From: Massilia sp. NR 4-1
GTDB lineage: Bacteria > Pseudomonadota > Gammaproteobacteria > Burkholderiales > Burkholderiaceae_D
Reading direction: 5' to 3'
NCBI RefSeq assembly: GCF_001191005.1
Contig: NZ_CP012201.1
Location: forward strand, 1-64,000
DNA: 64,000 nt
Part shown: in pieces, positions 52,446-60,461 of the stretch
Layout: every line of letters begins with the position of its first letter
Position numbering within the stretch: the first letter of the stretch is position 1
Program-made: the position numbers and the translations under genes
The notes under the pieces: generated by a model
Databases searched by the model: none
What the model saw: only the letters and a program-made list of their open reading frames with translations
Told to the model about the DNA's origin: nothing

Positions 52446-52461
52446 CTGTATAAATATACAG
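52446..52461 (+). promoter_or_regulatory. LexA (SOS) box
   Basis: CTGTATAAATATACAG matches CTGT-N8-ACAG perfectly with an AT-rich centre and contains a TATAAA that could serve as -10. It lies 62 bp before the chosen radical SAM start and on the far side of the Hsp70 operon start. Confidence 0.85.
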
Positions 52462-52507
52462 TTATATCGAGACGCCAATGCGGAACAAGGAAACCGAAGG
52501 GCAGGCC

Positions 52508-53632
52508 ATGCTGCCGCCGCAGTCGCTGACAGCGCAAAAAGGGCGCGGCGCCGTCACGAATATGCAGGGCCGCTACGAGCTGCATGCACGCGAAGCTTTC
52601 GACGATGGCTGGGAGCTGGAGGAAGAAGCGCCGAAAGTCTGGCGCACCCACGTCAGCGAGGAAACGGCGCGCAGTATCCTGAGCCGCAACCAGTCGCCGG
52701 ACATTCCATTCAATGTCTCGCTCAATCCCTACCGGGGCTGCGAGCATGGCTGCATTTATTGTTTCGCTCGGCCCTCGCACAGTTATCTAGGGCTGTCGCC
52801 AGGACTCGATTTTGAAAGCCGCCTGTTCGCCAAGGTGAATGCGCCGGAATTGTTGCGCGGCGAACTGGCCAAGCCATCCTATGTGGTCGATCCGATCGCG
52901 CTGGGCGTGAATACCGACGCCTACCAGCCCTGCGAACGCGATTACAAGTTGACGCGGCGCGTGCTTGAAGTGCTGCAGGAATGCGAGCACCCGGTTGGCC
53001 TGATCACCAAGTCAGCGCTGATCGAACGCGATATCGATATCCTGGGCGCGATGGCGCAAAAGAACCTGGCCGCTGCCTCGGTGACGATCACCACGCTCGA
53101 CCCGAAGATCGCCCGCACGCTGGAACCGCGTGCCGCCGCTCCGGCACGCCGCCTGCGAACCATCAAGACGCTGAGCGAGGCCGGCATCCCGGTCGGCGTC
53201 AGCATCGCCCCCATCATCCCCTTCGTCACCGAGCCGGATATCGAACGGGTGCTGGAAGCGGCGCGCGATGCCGGCGCCATCATGGGCAGCTATATCGTGC
53301 TGCGCCTGCCGTGGGAAGTGAATCCGCTGTTCCAGCAATGGCTGGAAGCGCATTTCCCCGACCGCGCCCAGCGCGTGATGAACCGCATCCGCGATATGCG
53401 CGGCGGTAAAGACTACGACGCCAACTACGCCACGCGCATGCGCGGCGAGGGCGTGTGGGCCGACCTGATCCATCAACGCATCGAAAAGACCCTGGCCCGC
53501 CTCGGCATGATCGGCCGCGGCACGCGCTATAAGCAGCTCGACCGCACCCTCTTCAAGCGGCCCCTGCAAATTCCAGCCAGCGGCGCCAGGGCGCGCGCCG
53601 CCGCTGCGGCCGGGCAGATGGATTTGTTCTAG
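52508..53632 (+). CDS. PA0069-family radical SAM protein, probably SOS-regulated
   Basis: A 374-residue enzyme. KGRGAVTNMQGRYE starts the conserved part; NVSLNPYRGCEHGCIYCFARP carries the CxxxCxxC iron-sulfur motif in family spacing (Cys near residues 78, 82 and 85). The barrel continues with LITKSALIERDIDIL, VTITTLD and PVGVSIAPIIPF. The arrangement is like SplB-related proteins, for which DNA lesion repair is one known activity. The extreme C-terminus GQMDLF matches the beta sliding-clamp binding pattern QxxLF. Start at 52508 is chosen for AAGGG seven bases upstream; ATG at 52478 lacks a site. With the LexA box a DNA-damage role is likely, not shown. Confidence 0.88.
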   Translation: MLPPQSLTAQKGRGAVTNMQGRYELHAREAFDDGWELEEEAPKVWRTHVSEETARSILSRNQSPDIPFNVSLNPYRGCEHGCIYCFARPSHSYLGLSPGLDFESRLFAKVNAPELLRGELAKPSYVVDPIALGVNTDAYQPCERDYKLTRRVLEVLQECEHPVGLITKSALIERDIDILGAMAQKNLAAASVTITTLDPKIARTLEPRAAAPARRLRTIKTLSEAGIPVGVSIAPIIPFVTEPDIERVLEAARDAGAIMGSYIVLRLPWEVNPLFQQWLEAHFPDRAQRVMNRIRDMRGGKDYDANYATRMRGEGVWADLIHQRIEKTLARLGMIGRGTRYKQLDRTLFKRPLQIPASGARARAAAAAGQMDLF

Positions 53633-53650
53633 CAATGAAAGGAGATTGCC

Positions 53651-54082
53651 ATGGGATGGATACTGATCAGCATCATATTGCCGCTCACTGCGCCGTTGAT
53701 CGCACTATCGTTCCTTCGGCCACTGGCCGTACCTGAATCGCTGCGGCCATCATTAAGTTTGATGGTGCCGCTCAAAAATGGGCAGTTGTGCTGGGGCGCA
53801 ATCAGTTTTTGCGCCGCTTCCCTATATGAGCTAGGCATTCGGAGTTGGGAAAAAGCAGGAACCGGTATCAGCCTTCAAGGCTACCTCATCGCCTGCCTGA
53901 TCGTGCTGCTGGTGGTGTCGAGCCTGCTGGCGGCGGGCGGCGCCATTTTTCCTACGTCGAATACACGTTCCGCTGGTGTCAAATGGCACCGGCACTACAG
54001 GTGTTTTCTGGTTTCGCTGGCGCTAAGCTTTTGTGCGTCGCTTGCCTATATCTTGGTACACTACGATGTGATCAAACGCTGA
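53651..54082 (+). CDS. Membrane protein of unknown function
   Basis: A 143-residue protein with four hydrophobic segments (ILISIILPLTAPLIALSFL; WGAISFCAASLYELGI; LIACLIVLLVVSSLLAAGGAI; CFLVSLALSFCASLAYILV). AAAGGAG precedes the ATG. It is 20 bp after the radical SAM gene and 20 bp before the next small membrane gene, so the three may share a transcript. No family recognised. Confidence 0.72.
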   Translation: MGWILISIILPLTAPLIALSFLRPLAVPESLRPSLSLMVPLKNGQLCWGAISFCAASLYELGIRSWEKAGTGISLQGYLIACLIVLLVVSSLLAAGGAIFPTSNTRSAGVKWHRHYRCFLVSLALSFCASLAYILVHYDVIKR

Positions 54083-54102
54083 TCTATTAAAGGGGCATTA
54101 TT

Positions 54103-54234
54103 ATGTCTTTCCCCAGTATAAAAGATCGTTTCCGAAACGAAGACCAGGCCAGAATGACGCTATCGTTTTTCTGTGGAACGATTGGCCTTGCTTCTTTCCT
54201 GATGTTCTTGTTAGGCATTTGGTTCATACGCTGA
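54103..54234 (+). CDS. 43-residue single-span membrane protein
   Basis: A short frame with AAAGGGG eight bases before its ATG encodes a basic/acidic N-terminal half (IKDRFRNEDQARM) and one membrane span (FFCGTIGLASFLMFLLGIWF). It directly follows the four-span membrane gene and its base composition is similarly AT-richer than the surroundings. The last 24 bases overlap the end of the convergent chaC-like gene. Too short for most gene finders; translation is likely from the ribosome binding site but unproven. Confidence 0.6.
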   Translation: MSFPSIKDRFRNEDQARMTLSFFCGTIGLASFLMFLLGIWFIR

Positions 54235-54798
54235 GCCTGCCAGCCCAGCCAGATAACGCTCGATGGCAAACACATGCTCATCGTGGTGGCCCATCTCGCG
54301 CAGGGCGGCGGCCAGGTGCAGCAGGTAGTCGCGGTTGGGGCCGCTAGGTCCGGCAGCGGCGGCGATGTGGCGCGCGATCTCTTCCTCGCTGGCGGCGCCC
54401 AGGAAGGCGGCATTGTCCGCCGCCGCGATATACACCAGGCCTTCCACGCTGTCGCCATCGCCGAAATCGATCTCGACCGCTAGCCGTAGATAGCCGTTCT
54501 TTTCGCGGTGGTCGAGGTGGGCGAATTCTTCCGGCGTCACCAGATAAGCCATGCCCTGGCACACCGCGCCATCCTGTGGAATCAGCGTCACCACACGGCC
54601 CGGCGCCTCGGGCGTGCCGCGATGGTCGTGCGAGCCTTGCCAGAAACGCCGCGCCCAGCCCGTGATGCTGGCGGGACGTTTCTGCAGATAGGGAAAGTCC
54701 GCCTTGTAAATCAGCGAACCGTAGCCGAACAGCCAGACCTGGTGGTGGCCGTCGAATTTGTCCATCGCACGGTTGATTTCGATGGTGTTGTGGGACAT
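54211..54798 (-). CDS. chaC: ChaC-like gamma-glutamylcyclotransferase
   Basis: A 195-residue protein. VWLFGYGSLIYK (residues 21-32) is the GCT-fold signature, followed by GWARRFWQGSHDHRGTPEAPGRVVTL and LDHREKNGY, the region of the catalytic Glu in ChaC proteins. Enzymes of this kind cleave glutathione to 5-oxoproline and Cys-Gly. Single gene, convergent with the small membrane genes. Confidence 0.9.
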   Translation of the reverse strand: MSHNTIEINRAMDKFDGHHQVWLFGYGSLIYKADFPYLQKRPASITGWARRFWQGSHDHRGTPEAPGRVVTLIPQDGAVCQGMAYLVTPEEFAHLDHREKNGYLRLAVEIDFGDGDSVEGLVYIAAADNAAFLGAASEEEIARHIAAAAGPSGPNRDYLLHLAAALREMGHHDEHVFAIERYLAGLAGSAYEPNA

Positions 54799-54830
54799 TG
54801 CGCCGAACCTGCAAAAATTCCCATTATGAA

Positions 54831-55733
54831 CTAGCTGGACGGAAGCTGCCGCGCCTGCACGAACTCCAGCAGGAAGGCGATGAAGCTTTCGGCCGCCGGC
54901 GACAGCGAACGCGCCGTCTTGGTGTAGACGAAGAATTTGCGTGTCAGTTCGGGCTGCGTCAGCCGGCGCATCTGCAAGCCATACAGCCTGACCATGCGTT
55001 CGGCATAGGGCAGGCAGGCCGTGATGCCCAATCCCGCGCTGACCATGGCCAGCGCCGTCGTCATGAACGTCACTTCGTTGTAGGGGCTGAGCGACTGCTC
55101 GCGCAAGGACATATCGCGCAGCAGCCGTTCGGTGAACTGGCCTTGCAGGGCGATGAAGGGATGGTGGTTGACGTCGGCCCAGCTCACGCTGTTCTGCGCT
55201 TCGAGCGCATGGCCGGGCGGGAAGACGATCACGAAGGGCATCTCGAACAGCAGCTGCGCCTCGACCTCCGCCGTGGGGTCGCGCTCCGGACCGATGCCCA
55301 CATCGACTTCGCCGCTGAACACCCGTCCCGACACGTTCTCCACCGGGCAGTCGACCAGCTTGACCTGCACCTCCGGCACCGCCGCCTTGTAAGCTGCAAT
55401 CACCTCCGGCAGCAGGGTGCAGGACATCATCTGCGGCGCCGCCACCCGCACCATGCCTTTCTTCAGCGCCTTGCGGTTGGCAATATCGGCCATCGCGCCG
55501 TCCAGATCCTGCAGCATCTTGTCGAACAGGGGATACAGCTCGCGTCCCACCTCGGACAGTTGCACGCGGCGCGTGCTGCGTTCGACCACCTTCACGCCCA
55601 GCAGCTGTTCCAGCTCCTTGATCTGCCCGCTCAGCGCGGACTGGGTCAGGTGCAGATATTCGGCGGCCAGGGTGAAACTGCCGGTGCGGGCCACGGCCAC
55701 CAGGGCGCGCATCTGGCGCAAACTAGGATTCAT
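54831..55733 (-). CDS. LysR-family regulator of the VOC-FAH-maiA operon
   Basis: A 300-residue LysR protein. The N-terminal helix-turn-helix is RQMRALVAVARTGSFTLAAEYLHLTQSALSGQIKELEQLLGVKVVERSTRRVQLSEVG (in pieces); the effector-binding domain follows with VRVAAPQMMSCTLLPEVIAAYK and VDVGIGPERD. It is divergent from and 88 bp away from the aromatic degradation operon, the classical position for its activator. Confidence 0.92.
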   Translation of the reverse strand: MNPSLRQMRALVAVARTGSFTLAAEYLHLTQSALSGQIKELEQLLGVKVVERSTRRVQLSEVGRELYPLFDKMLQDLDGAMADIANRKALKKGMVRVAAPQMMSCTLLPEVIAAYKAAVPEVQVKLVDCPVENVSGRVFSGEVDVGIGPERDPTAEVEAQLLFEMPFVIVFPPGHALEAQNSVSWADVNHHPFIALQGQFTERLLRDMSLREQSLSPYNEVTFMTTALAMVSAGLGITACLPYAERMVRLYGLQMRRLTQPELTRKFFVYTKTARSLSPAAESFIAFLLEFVQARQLPSS

Positions 55734-55739
55734 AAGAAA

Positions 55740-55756
55740 ATCTGATAAATTGAGAT
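55740..55756 (+). promoter_or_regulatory. LysR-type dyad upstream of the VOC operon
   Basis: ATCT (55740-55743) and AGAT (55753-55756) with a 9-bp AT-rich spacer fit the T-N11-A rule for LysR binding. The site lies between the divergent regulator and operon starts. Confidence 0.5.
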
Positions 55757-55821
55757 GAAAATTCTATTTGAATGATAGCTGAAACAGGAGTCTAATGTCA
55801 GCAAGTCAATAAGGAGACACC

Positions 55822-56364
55822 ATGAAAATCAAGCGCATTCACCATGTCGCCTACCGCTGCAAGGACGCCAAGGAGACCGTGGACTGGTACGTCAAGCACC
55901 TGAATATGGACTTTGTGCTGGCCATCGCCGAAAACGAAGTGCCGTCCACCAAGGCCCCCGATCCCTATATGCATGTCTTCCTCGACGCCGGCCAGGGCAA
56001 CGTCCTGGCCTTCTTCGAGCTGCCGACCCAGCCCGAGATGGACCGCGACCGCAATACGCCGGCCTGGGTCCAGCATCTGGCCATGGAAGTGGCATCGATG
56101 GACGAGCTGCTGGCCGCGAAAGAGCGCCTGGTCGCCGCCGGCATCGAGGTGATCGGCCCGGTCAACCACACCATTTTCAAATCGATTTACTTCTTCGACC
56201 CGAACGGCCACCGCCTGGAGCTGGCGGCCAATACCGGCACCCCCGAAATGATGCAAAAGCTGGACGACGTCAAATGGGAAATGCTGGAAGAGTGGTCGAA
56301 AACGAAGAAGGCGCCAACCCACGCCGCCTGGATGCACGCCCCACAGCCTGAAGGACAAGCATGA
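55822..56364 (+). CDS. VOC-family (glyoxalase/dioxygenase fold) protein
   Basis: A 180-residue protein made of two VOC half-modules: KIKRIHHVAYRCKDAKETVDWYVKHLNMD at the start, VQHLAMEV in the middle and IYFFDPNGHRLELAAN near the end. His 7 or 8, His in VQHLAM and Glu in HRLEL are the probable metal ligands. It is much shorter than 4-hydroxyphenylpyruvate dioxygenase, so the exact reaction (ring cleavage, isomerisation or glyoxalase-type) cannot be read. First gene of a tightly coupled operon (ATGA overlap with the next gene). AAGGAG precedes the start. Confidence 0.85.
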   Translation: MKIKRIHHVAYRCKDAKETVDWYVKHLNMDFVLAIAENEVPSTKAPDPYMHVFLDAGQGNVLAFFELPTQPEMDRDRNTPAWVQHLAMEVASMDELLAAKERLVAAGIEVIGPVNHTIFKSIYFFDPNGHRLELAANTGTPEMMQKLDDVKWEMLEEWSKTKKAPTHAAWMHAPQPEGQA

Positions 56365-57383
56365 AACTCGCAACACTGAAAAACAGCACGCGCGACGGCC
56401 AACTGGTGGTCGTCAGCCGCGACCTGACCCAATGCGTGGCGGTCCCCGCCATCGCCGCCACCCTGCAGGCCGCTCTCGACAACTGGGACGAGACCGCGCC
56501 CCAGCTGGCCCAGATCTACGCCCTGCTGAACCAGGGCAGCGCCACCGGCGCCCAGGCTTTCGACGAAGCCGCATGCCATTCGCCGCTGCCGCGCGCCTAC
56601 CAATGGGCCGACGGTTCCGCCTACATCAACCATGTCGAGCTGGTGCGCAAGGCGCGCAACGCCGAAGTGCCGGCCTCCTTCTACACCGATCCGCTGATGT
56701 ACCAGGGCGGCTCGGACAGCTTCGTCGGCCCGCGCGACGCGGTGTATGCGTTGAGCGAAGACTGGGGCATCGACCTGGAGGCGGAAGTGGCGGTCGTCAC
56801 CGGCGACGTGAAAATGGGCGCCAGCGACGAGGAAGCGGGCAAGGCCATCCGCCTGGTCATGCTGGTCAACGACGTCTCGCTGCGCAATCTGATTCCGAAC
56901 GAACTGGCGAAAGGCTTCGGCTTCTTCCAGTCCAAACCGGCCAGCGCCTTCTCTCCCGTGGCCGTCACACCGGATGAACTGGGCGACGACTGGTCCGGCC
57001 ACAAGCTGCACCTGCCGCTGCTGGTCACGCTGAACGGCAAGCCTTTCGGCAAGCCGAATGCCGGCGAAGACATGACCTTCAGCTTCGCCCAACTGGTGGC
57101 CCATGCCGCCAGGACGCGCGAACTGGGCGCGGGCACCATCATCGGTTCCGGCACCGTGTCGAACAAGCAGGGCAGCCTGCACGGTTCCAGCATCGAGAAC
57201 GGCGGCGTCGGCTACTGCTGCCTGGCCGAAGTGCGCATGTACGAAACCATCGAAAGCGGCGCGCCGCAAACCGGCTTCCTCAAGTTCGGCAACACCGTGC
57301 GCATCGAAATGCAGGACAAGCAGGGCGCCAGCATCTTCGGCGCCATCGACCAGACCGTGAGGAATTATCAGGAGCGCGGCTGA
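56361..57383 (+). CDS. Fumarylacetoacetate hydrolase family protein
   Basis: A 340-residue FAH-family enzyme. Residues PLMYQGGSDSFVGPRD, the metal-binding IDLEAEVAVVTGDV (two Glu) and VMLVNDVSLRNLIPNEL (Asp) are followed by FFQSKPASAFSPVAVTPDELG and GAGTIIGSGTVSN. These place it with fumarylacetoacetases that hydrolyse a C-C bond in the last step of homogentisate or gentisate breakdown. Overlaps both neighbours (ATGA and TGATG). Confidence 0.92.
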   Translation: MKLATLKNSTRDGQLVVVSRDLTQCVAVPAIAATLQAALDNWDETAPQLAQIYALLNQGSATGAQAFDEAACHSPLPRAYQWADGSAYINHVELVRKARNAEVPASFYTDPLMYQGGSDSFVGPRDAVYALSEDWGIDLEAEVAVVTGDVKMGASDEEAGKAIRLVMLVNDVSLRNLIPNELAKGFGFFQSKPASAFSPVAVTPDELGDDWSGHKLHLPLLVTLNGKPFGKPNAGEDMTFSFAQLVAHAARTRELGAGTIIGSGTVSNKQGSLHGSSIENGGVGYCCLAEVRMYETIESGAPQTGFLKFGNTVRIEMQDKQGASIFGAIDQTVRNYQERG

Positions 57384-58027
57384 TGAAGCTCTATTCCTAC
57401 TTCCGCAGCTCCACCTCCTACCGGGCGCGCATCGCGCTCAATCTGAAAGGCCTGGAGTACGAGCAGGTGCCGGTGCACCTGCTGCGCGACGGCGGCGAGC
57501 AGCATGGCGACAACTATCGCGCCGTCAACCCCAGCCAGCTGGTGCCGGCCCTGGTGGACGGCGATCGGACCATCACCCAGTCGCTCGCCATCATGGAGTA
57601 TCTGGACGAGGTGCATCCCGTCATGCCGCTGCTGCCGCAGGATGCGGCGGGCCGGGCCCGCGTGCGCGCGCTGGCGCTGACGGTGGCCTGCGAAATCCAT
57701 CCGCTGGCCAATCTGCGCGTGCTGCAGCATCTGAAAGGCGCGATGGGCCTGACCGAGGAAGTGAAGAACGAATGGCAGCAACACTGGGTGAAAGAAGGCC
57801 TGGCCATGCTGGAAGCGCATCTGGCGCGCGACAGCGAAACCGGCCGCTTCTGCCACGGCGACACGCCGACCATGGCCGACTGCTGCCTGGTGCCGCAAGT
57901 CTTCAACGCCCAGCGCGTCGGCGTGGATCTTGGGCCGTATCCCAATATCGCCCGCATCTACGCCAATTGCATCGAGCTGCCTGCTTTCAAGGCCGCCCAT
58001 CCTTCGCAGCAGCCGGACGCCGAATAA
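57383..58027 (+). CDS. maiA: Maleylacetoacetate isomerase
   Basis: A 214-residue zeta-class glutathione S-transferase. SYFRSSTSYRARIALNLKG contains the active-site Ser motif SSxSxR, followed by VNPSQLVPAL, ITQSLAIMEYLDE and the C-terminal domain HGDTPTMADCCLVPQV. It isomerises maleylacetoacetate (or maleylpyruvate) to the fumaryl form with glutathione, directly before the FAH step. Last gene of the operon; a strong terminator follows. Confidence 0.95.
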   Translation: MKLYSYFRSSTSYRARIALNLKGLEYEQVPVHLLRDGGEQHGDNYRAVNPSQLVPALVDGDRTITQSLAIMEYLDEVHPVMPLLPQDAAGRARVRALALTVACEIHPLANLRVLQHLKGAMGLTEEVKNEWQQHWVKEGLAMLEAHLARDSETGRFCHGDTPTMADCCLVPQVFNAQRVGVDLGPYPNIARIYANCIELPAFKAAHPSQQPDAE

Positions 58028-58045
58028 GCACCCGCCTGCGCAGAG

Positions 58046-58086
58046 CCAAACAGGCCGCCGCCTCGCGCGCCGGCCTGTTTGGACTT
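58046..58086. terminator. Terminator between maiA and the convergent exporter gene
   Basis: CCAAACAGGCCG (58046-58057) pairs with CGGCCTGTTTGG (58071-58082) across a 13-base loop; a T-run follows on the plus strand. The next minus-strand gene ends at 58088. Confidence 0.75.
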
Positions 58087-58087
58087 T

Positions 58088-59557
58088 TCACAAGACCGTA
58101 TGGGCGATCGCCAGCATCACCAGCCACGCACCGCTGCTCAGCATTTCCCACACTAAAATCAGCATTTGCGGGGCCGAAGCGCGGTCCTGCTTGTTGGAAG
58201 ACACGGCGTATGCGCGGCTGAGATAGTTGGCCGAGGCGCTTGCGCCGGCCAGCGCGATGATGGTCAATACCCCCAGTTTCGGATCGGCGACACCCAGCCA
58301 CAACGGTACAGGCAAGCTCAGCAACAGCGCCGGTATCAGCGCCGCCCAGCGCTTGGCCGCACTGATTGTGGCTGGCGCTGCCGGTGAGGATGCTAGCAAG
58401 TCCCACGCCTGTTCGCCGGACTCGATCAGGCGCGTCAGCGTGCCGGCCAATCCCCCAGTGGCATAGACCGTGATGGCCGCAATGAGGAGGGGGCGCACGC
58501 TGCCGGTGCCTGCCGCCACCAGGGGCAGGACCAGCCAAGCCGACCTGGCGGCGAATTGGCCCAATAACATGGGCTGGCGCAAAATCAGCAGCCATTCTTT
58601 GTACAACACCAGCTTGCCTACGCCATGGCCAAAGCGCAGGCTTATCCCGAACGCGCGGCCGGATGTCCGGCGCGGCAGATGGCGTCCCTGCTGCAGGGCG
58701 CGCAGGAAGCTGTGCTGGAGCAGTACGGCGGCAAGCTGTGCCAGCACGAGCGCGGCAAGACAAAACACCGTCAGGGCGACCGGATTGCCCTGCAGCGCCT
58801 GCACTGGCAGCCACAGCGGGCTTGCCGGCTCCAGTATGGCGCCATCGTCCAGCAGGCTGTGCAAGCTTGCCTTGATGCCGGGGGGGATGGCCGGCAGTAA
58901 TTGGGACATAAAATACAGCCCCAGAATGGCGGCCGTGCCCATCACCTGCGCAGCAATGGAGGTACGGTGCGGTCCCATCCATCGGGCGAGCTGGATGGCG
59001 AGCATCATCCCGCAACTGGCTGTGATGGTGGCCATCGCGATCAGGGCAGGATACAGTGCCAGCAGCCGTGGCCGGCCGGTCAACAGGCCGATATGGATGA
59101 TCGGGCTGGCCAGGAACAGTACCAGCAGCAGCGTGCCCAGCACCACGCCGCCCAGGCGCGCGCGCAGGAGGGTGGCGCCAGGCACGGGGGCGCACAGCAG
59201 CAGATCCAGGTCATTGCGGCTGTACATCACATGAACGCAGCGTATCATCGCGGTCGACAGCATCAGGATGAACAGCACGGCAGTGGCGGCGCCGTCGAGA
59301 TGGAGTTGGCCGATACTGTCCGTTGGCCGTAAGTAAGGCAGGGTAGGGAGTACGCTCCATGCGACCAGGTGCAGTACCAGATAGAGCACTGCAATCCATC
59401 CCAGAATGGAAGCAGGCAAGGCGCGCCGGTTGGGCGCGCGTTGCAGTGCGCGGCTGATGGCCGCAGCCGAGTCGGCAAGAAACAAGCGCAGCTCGTGCCG
59501 CATCAGCCAGGGCGCCCCTCCCGGGCGCAGCGCCAGCAAATCAGACCGCGGTTTCAT
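58088..59557 (-). CDS. ABC-2-type exporter membrane protein
   Basis: A 489-residue protein with about ten hydrophobic segments spread over the whole length (ILGWIAVLYLVLHLVAWSVL; LGGVVLGTLLLVLFLASPIIHIGL; LLIAAITVYATGGLAGTL; GVLTIIALAGASASANYLS). It has the N-terminal MRHELRLFLAD segment often found before the first span of ABC-2 permeases. Start overlaps the ATPase gene by 17 bases, so the two form one exporter. Substrate unknown. Confidence 0.82.
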   Translation of the reverse strand: MKPRSDLLALRPGGAPWLMRHELRLFLADSAAAISRALQRAPNRRALPASILGWIAVLYLVLHLVAWSVLPTLPYLRPTDSIGQLHLDGAATAVLFILMLSTAMIRCVHVMYSRNDLDLLLCAPVPGATLLRARLGGVVLGTLLLVLFLASPIIHIGLLTGRPRLLALYPALIAMATITASCGMMLAIQLARWMGPHRTSIAAQVMGTAAILGLYFMSQLLPAIPPGIKASLHSLLDDGAILEPASPLWLPVQALQGNPVALTVFCLAALVLAQLAAVLLQHSFLRALQQGRHLPRRTSGRAFGISLRFGHGVGKLVLYKEWLLILRQPMLLGQFAARSAWLVLPLVAAGTGSVRPLLIAAITVYATGGLAGTLTRLIESGEQAWDLLASSPAAPATISAAKRWAALIPALLLSLPVPLWLGVADPKLGVLTIIALAGASASANYLSRAYAVSSNKQDRASAPQMLILVWEMLSSGAWLVMLAIAHTVL

Positions 59558-60299
59558 GACTGCTCTCCGTCAGGCTCAGAAACACGTCTTCCAGCGAGGC
59601 ATCGCGCTGCTGCGCCTGAGTCCGCAATTGATCGAGACTGCCTTCGCCGATCAGGCGCCCATCTTGAAGAATGCCAATGCGGTCGGCCATGCGCTCCGCC
59701 ACTTCGAGAATATGCGTGGTGATGACGACGGTGCCGCCGGCCGCCGTGTGGCGGTGCAGCAGGTCTTTGACCTGGCGCGAAGCGTGGGCATCGAGCCCCG
59801 TGAGCGGTTCGTCCAGAATAATCAAATCGGGTTTGTGAATCAGCGCGCCGGCCAGCGCCAATTTCTGTTTCATGCCGCGGGAATAGCTTTCAGTCAGCTG
59901 CCGCGCGTGGGGGGCGAGTCCGAGCCGCGCCAGTAAATCATCCGCATCAGCGGCAGCCTGGGCGGCGGGCATATTCCATAGACCCGCCATAAAGGCCAGA
60001 TACTCCAGCGCTGTGAGCTTGCCATACAGCAAGGGCTCATCGGGCAGGTAAGCCAGCGGCCGCTTTGCCGCCTCGGGCTGGGCGTGCAAATCGATCCCGA
60101 GGATGTGCACACTGCCGGTGTCGGGCAGGAGCAGCCCGGTGGCCATGCGCAGGGTGGTGGTTTTGCCGGCACCGTTAGCGCCCAGCAGCGCGTAGATTTC
60201 CCCGCGCCTTACGCTAAGGTCCAGGGCATGCACCGCAGGCCGGTCAAATCTTTTGCTGAGCCCGCGTAGTTCAAGGGCGTTGTTATGAGAGACGGACAT
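59541..60299 (-). CDS. ABC exporter ATP-binding protein (CcmA/NatA type)
   Basis: A 252-residue ATPase. Walker A GANGAGKTT, an MKQKLALAGALIHKP signature of the short YSRGMKQK type, Walker B LIILDEPLTGLD and ITTHILEVAERMADRIGIL are all intact. The short signature is typical of ABC-2 exporters. Partner of the following membrane protein. The gene starts 160 bp from the divergent LysR gene, which might regulate it. Confidence 0.92.
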   Translation of the reverse strand: MSVSHNNALELRGLSKRFDRPAVHALDLSVRRGEIYALLGANGAGKTTTLRMATGLLLPDTGSVHILGIDLHAQPEAAKRPLAYLPDEPLLYGKLTALEYLAFMAGLWNMPAAQAAADADDLLARLGLAPHARQLTESYSRGMKQKLALAGALIHKPDLIILDEPLTGLDAHASRQVKDLLHRHTAAGGTVVITTHILEVAERMADRIGILQDGRLIGEGSLDQLRTQAQQRDASLEDVFLSLTESSHETAV

Positions 60300-60461
60300 G
60301 TTTATTTATTTCTAAAATATTGAGCGGATATTAATGTCGTGTCCTCACGGCAACAAGTAATCTTTTGTTATAACGATATGATTTTGTTCCCATTCGATTT
60401 TTGATTGGCAAGAATTGATGAAAGGCTCAGAATTTGGCGGATATCCATCCACCAGATTCAT

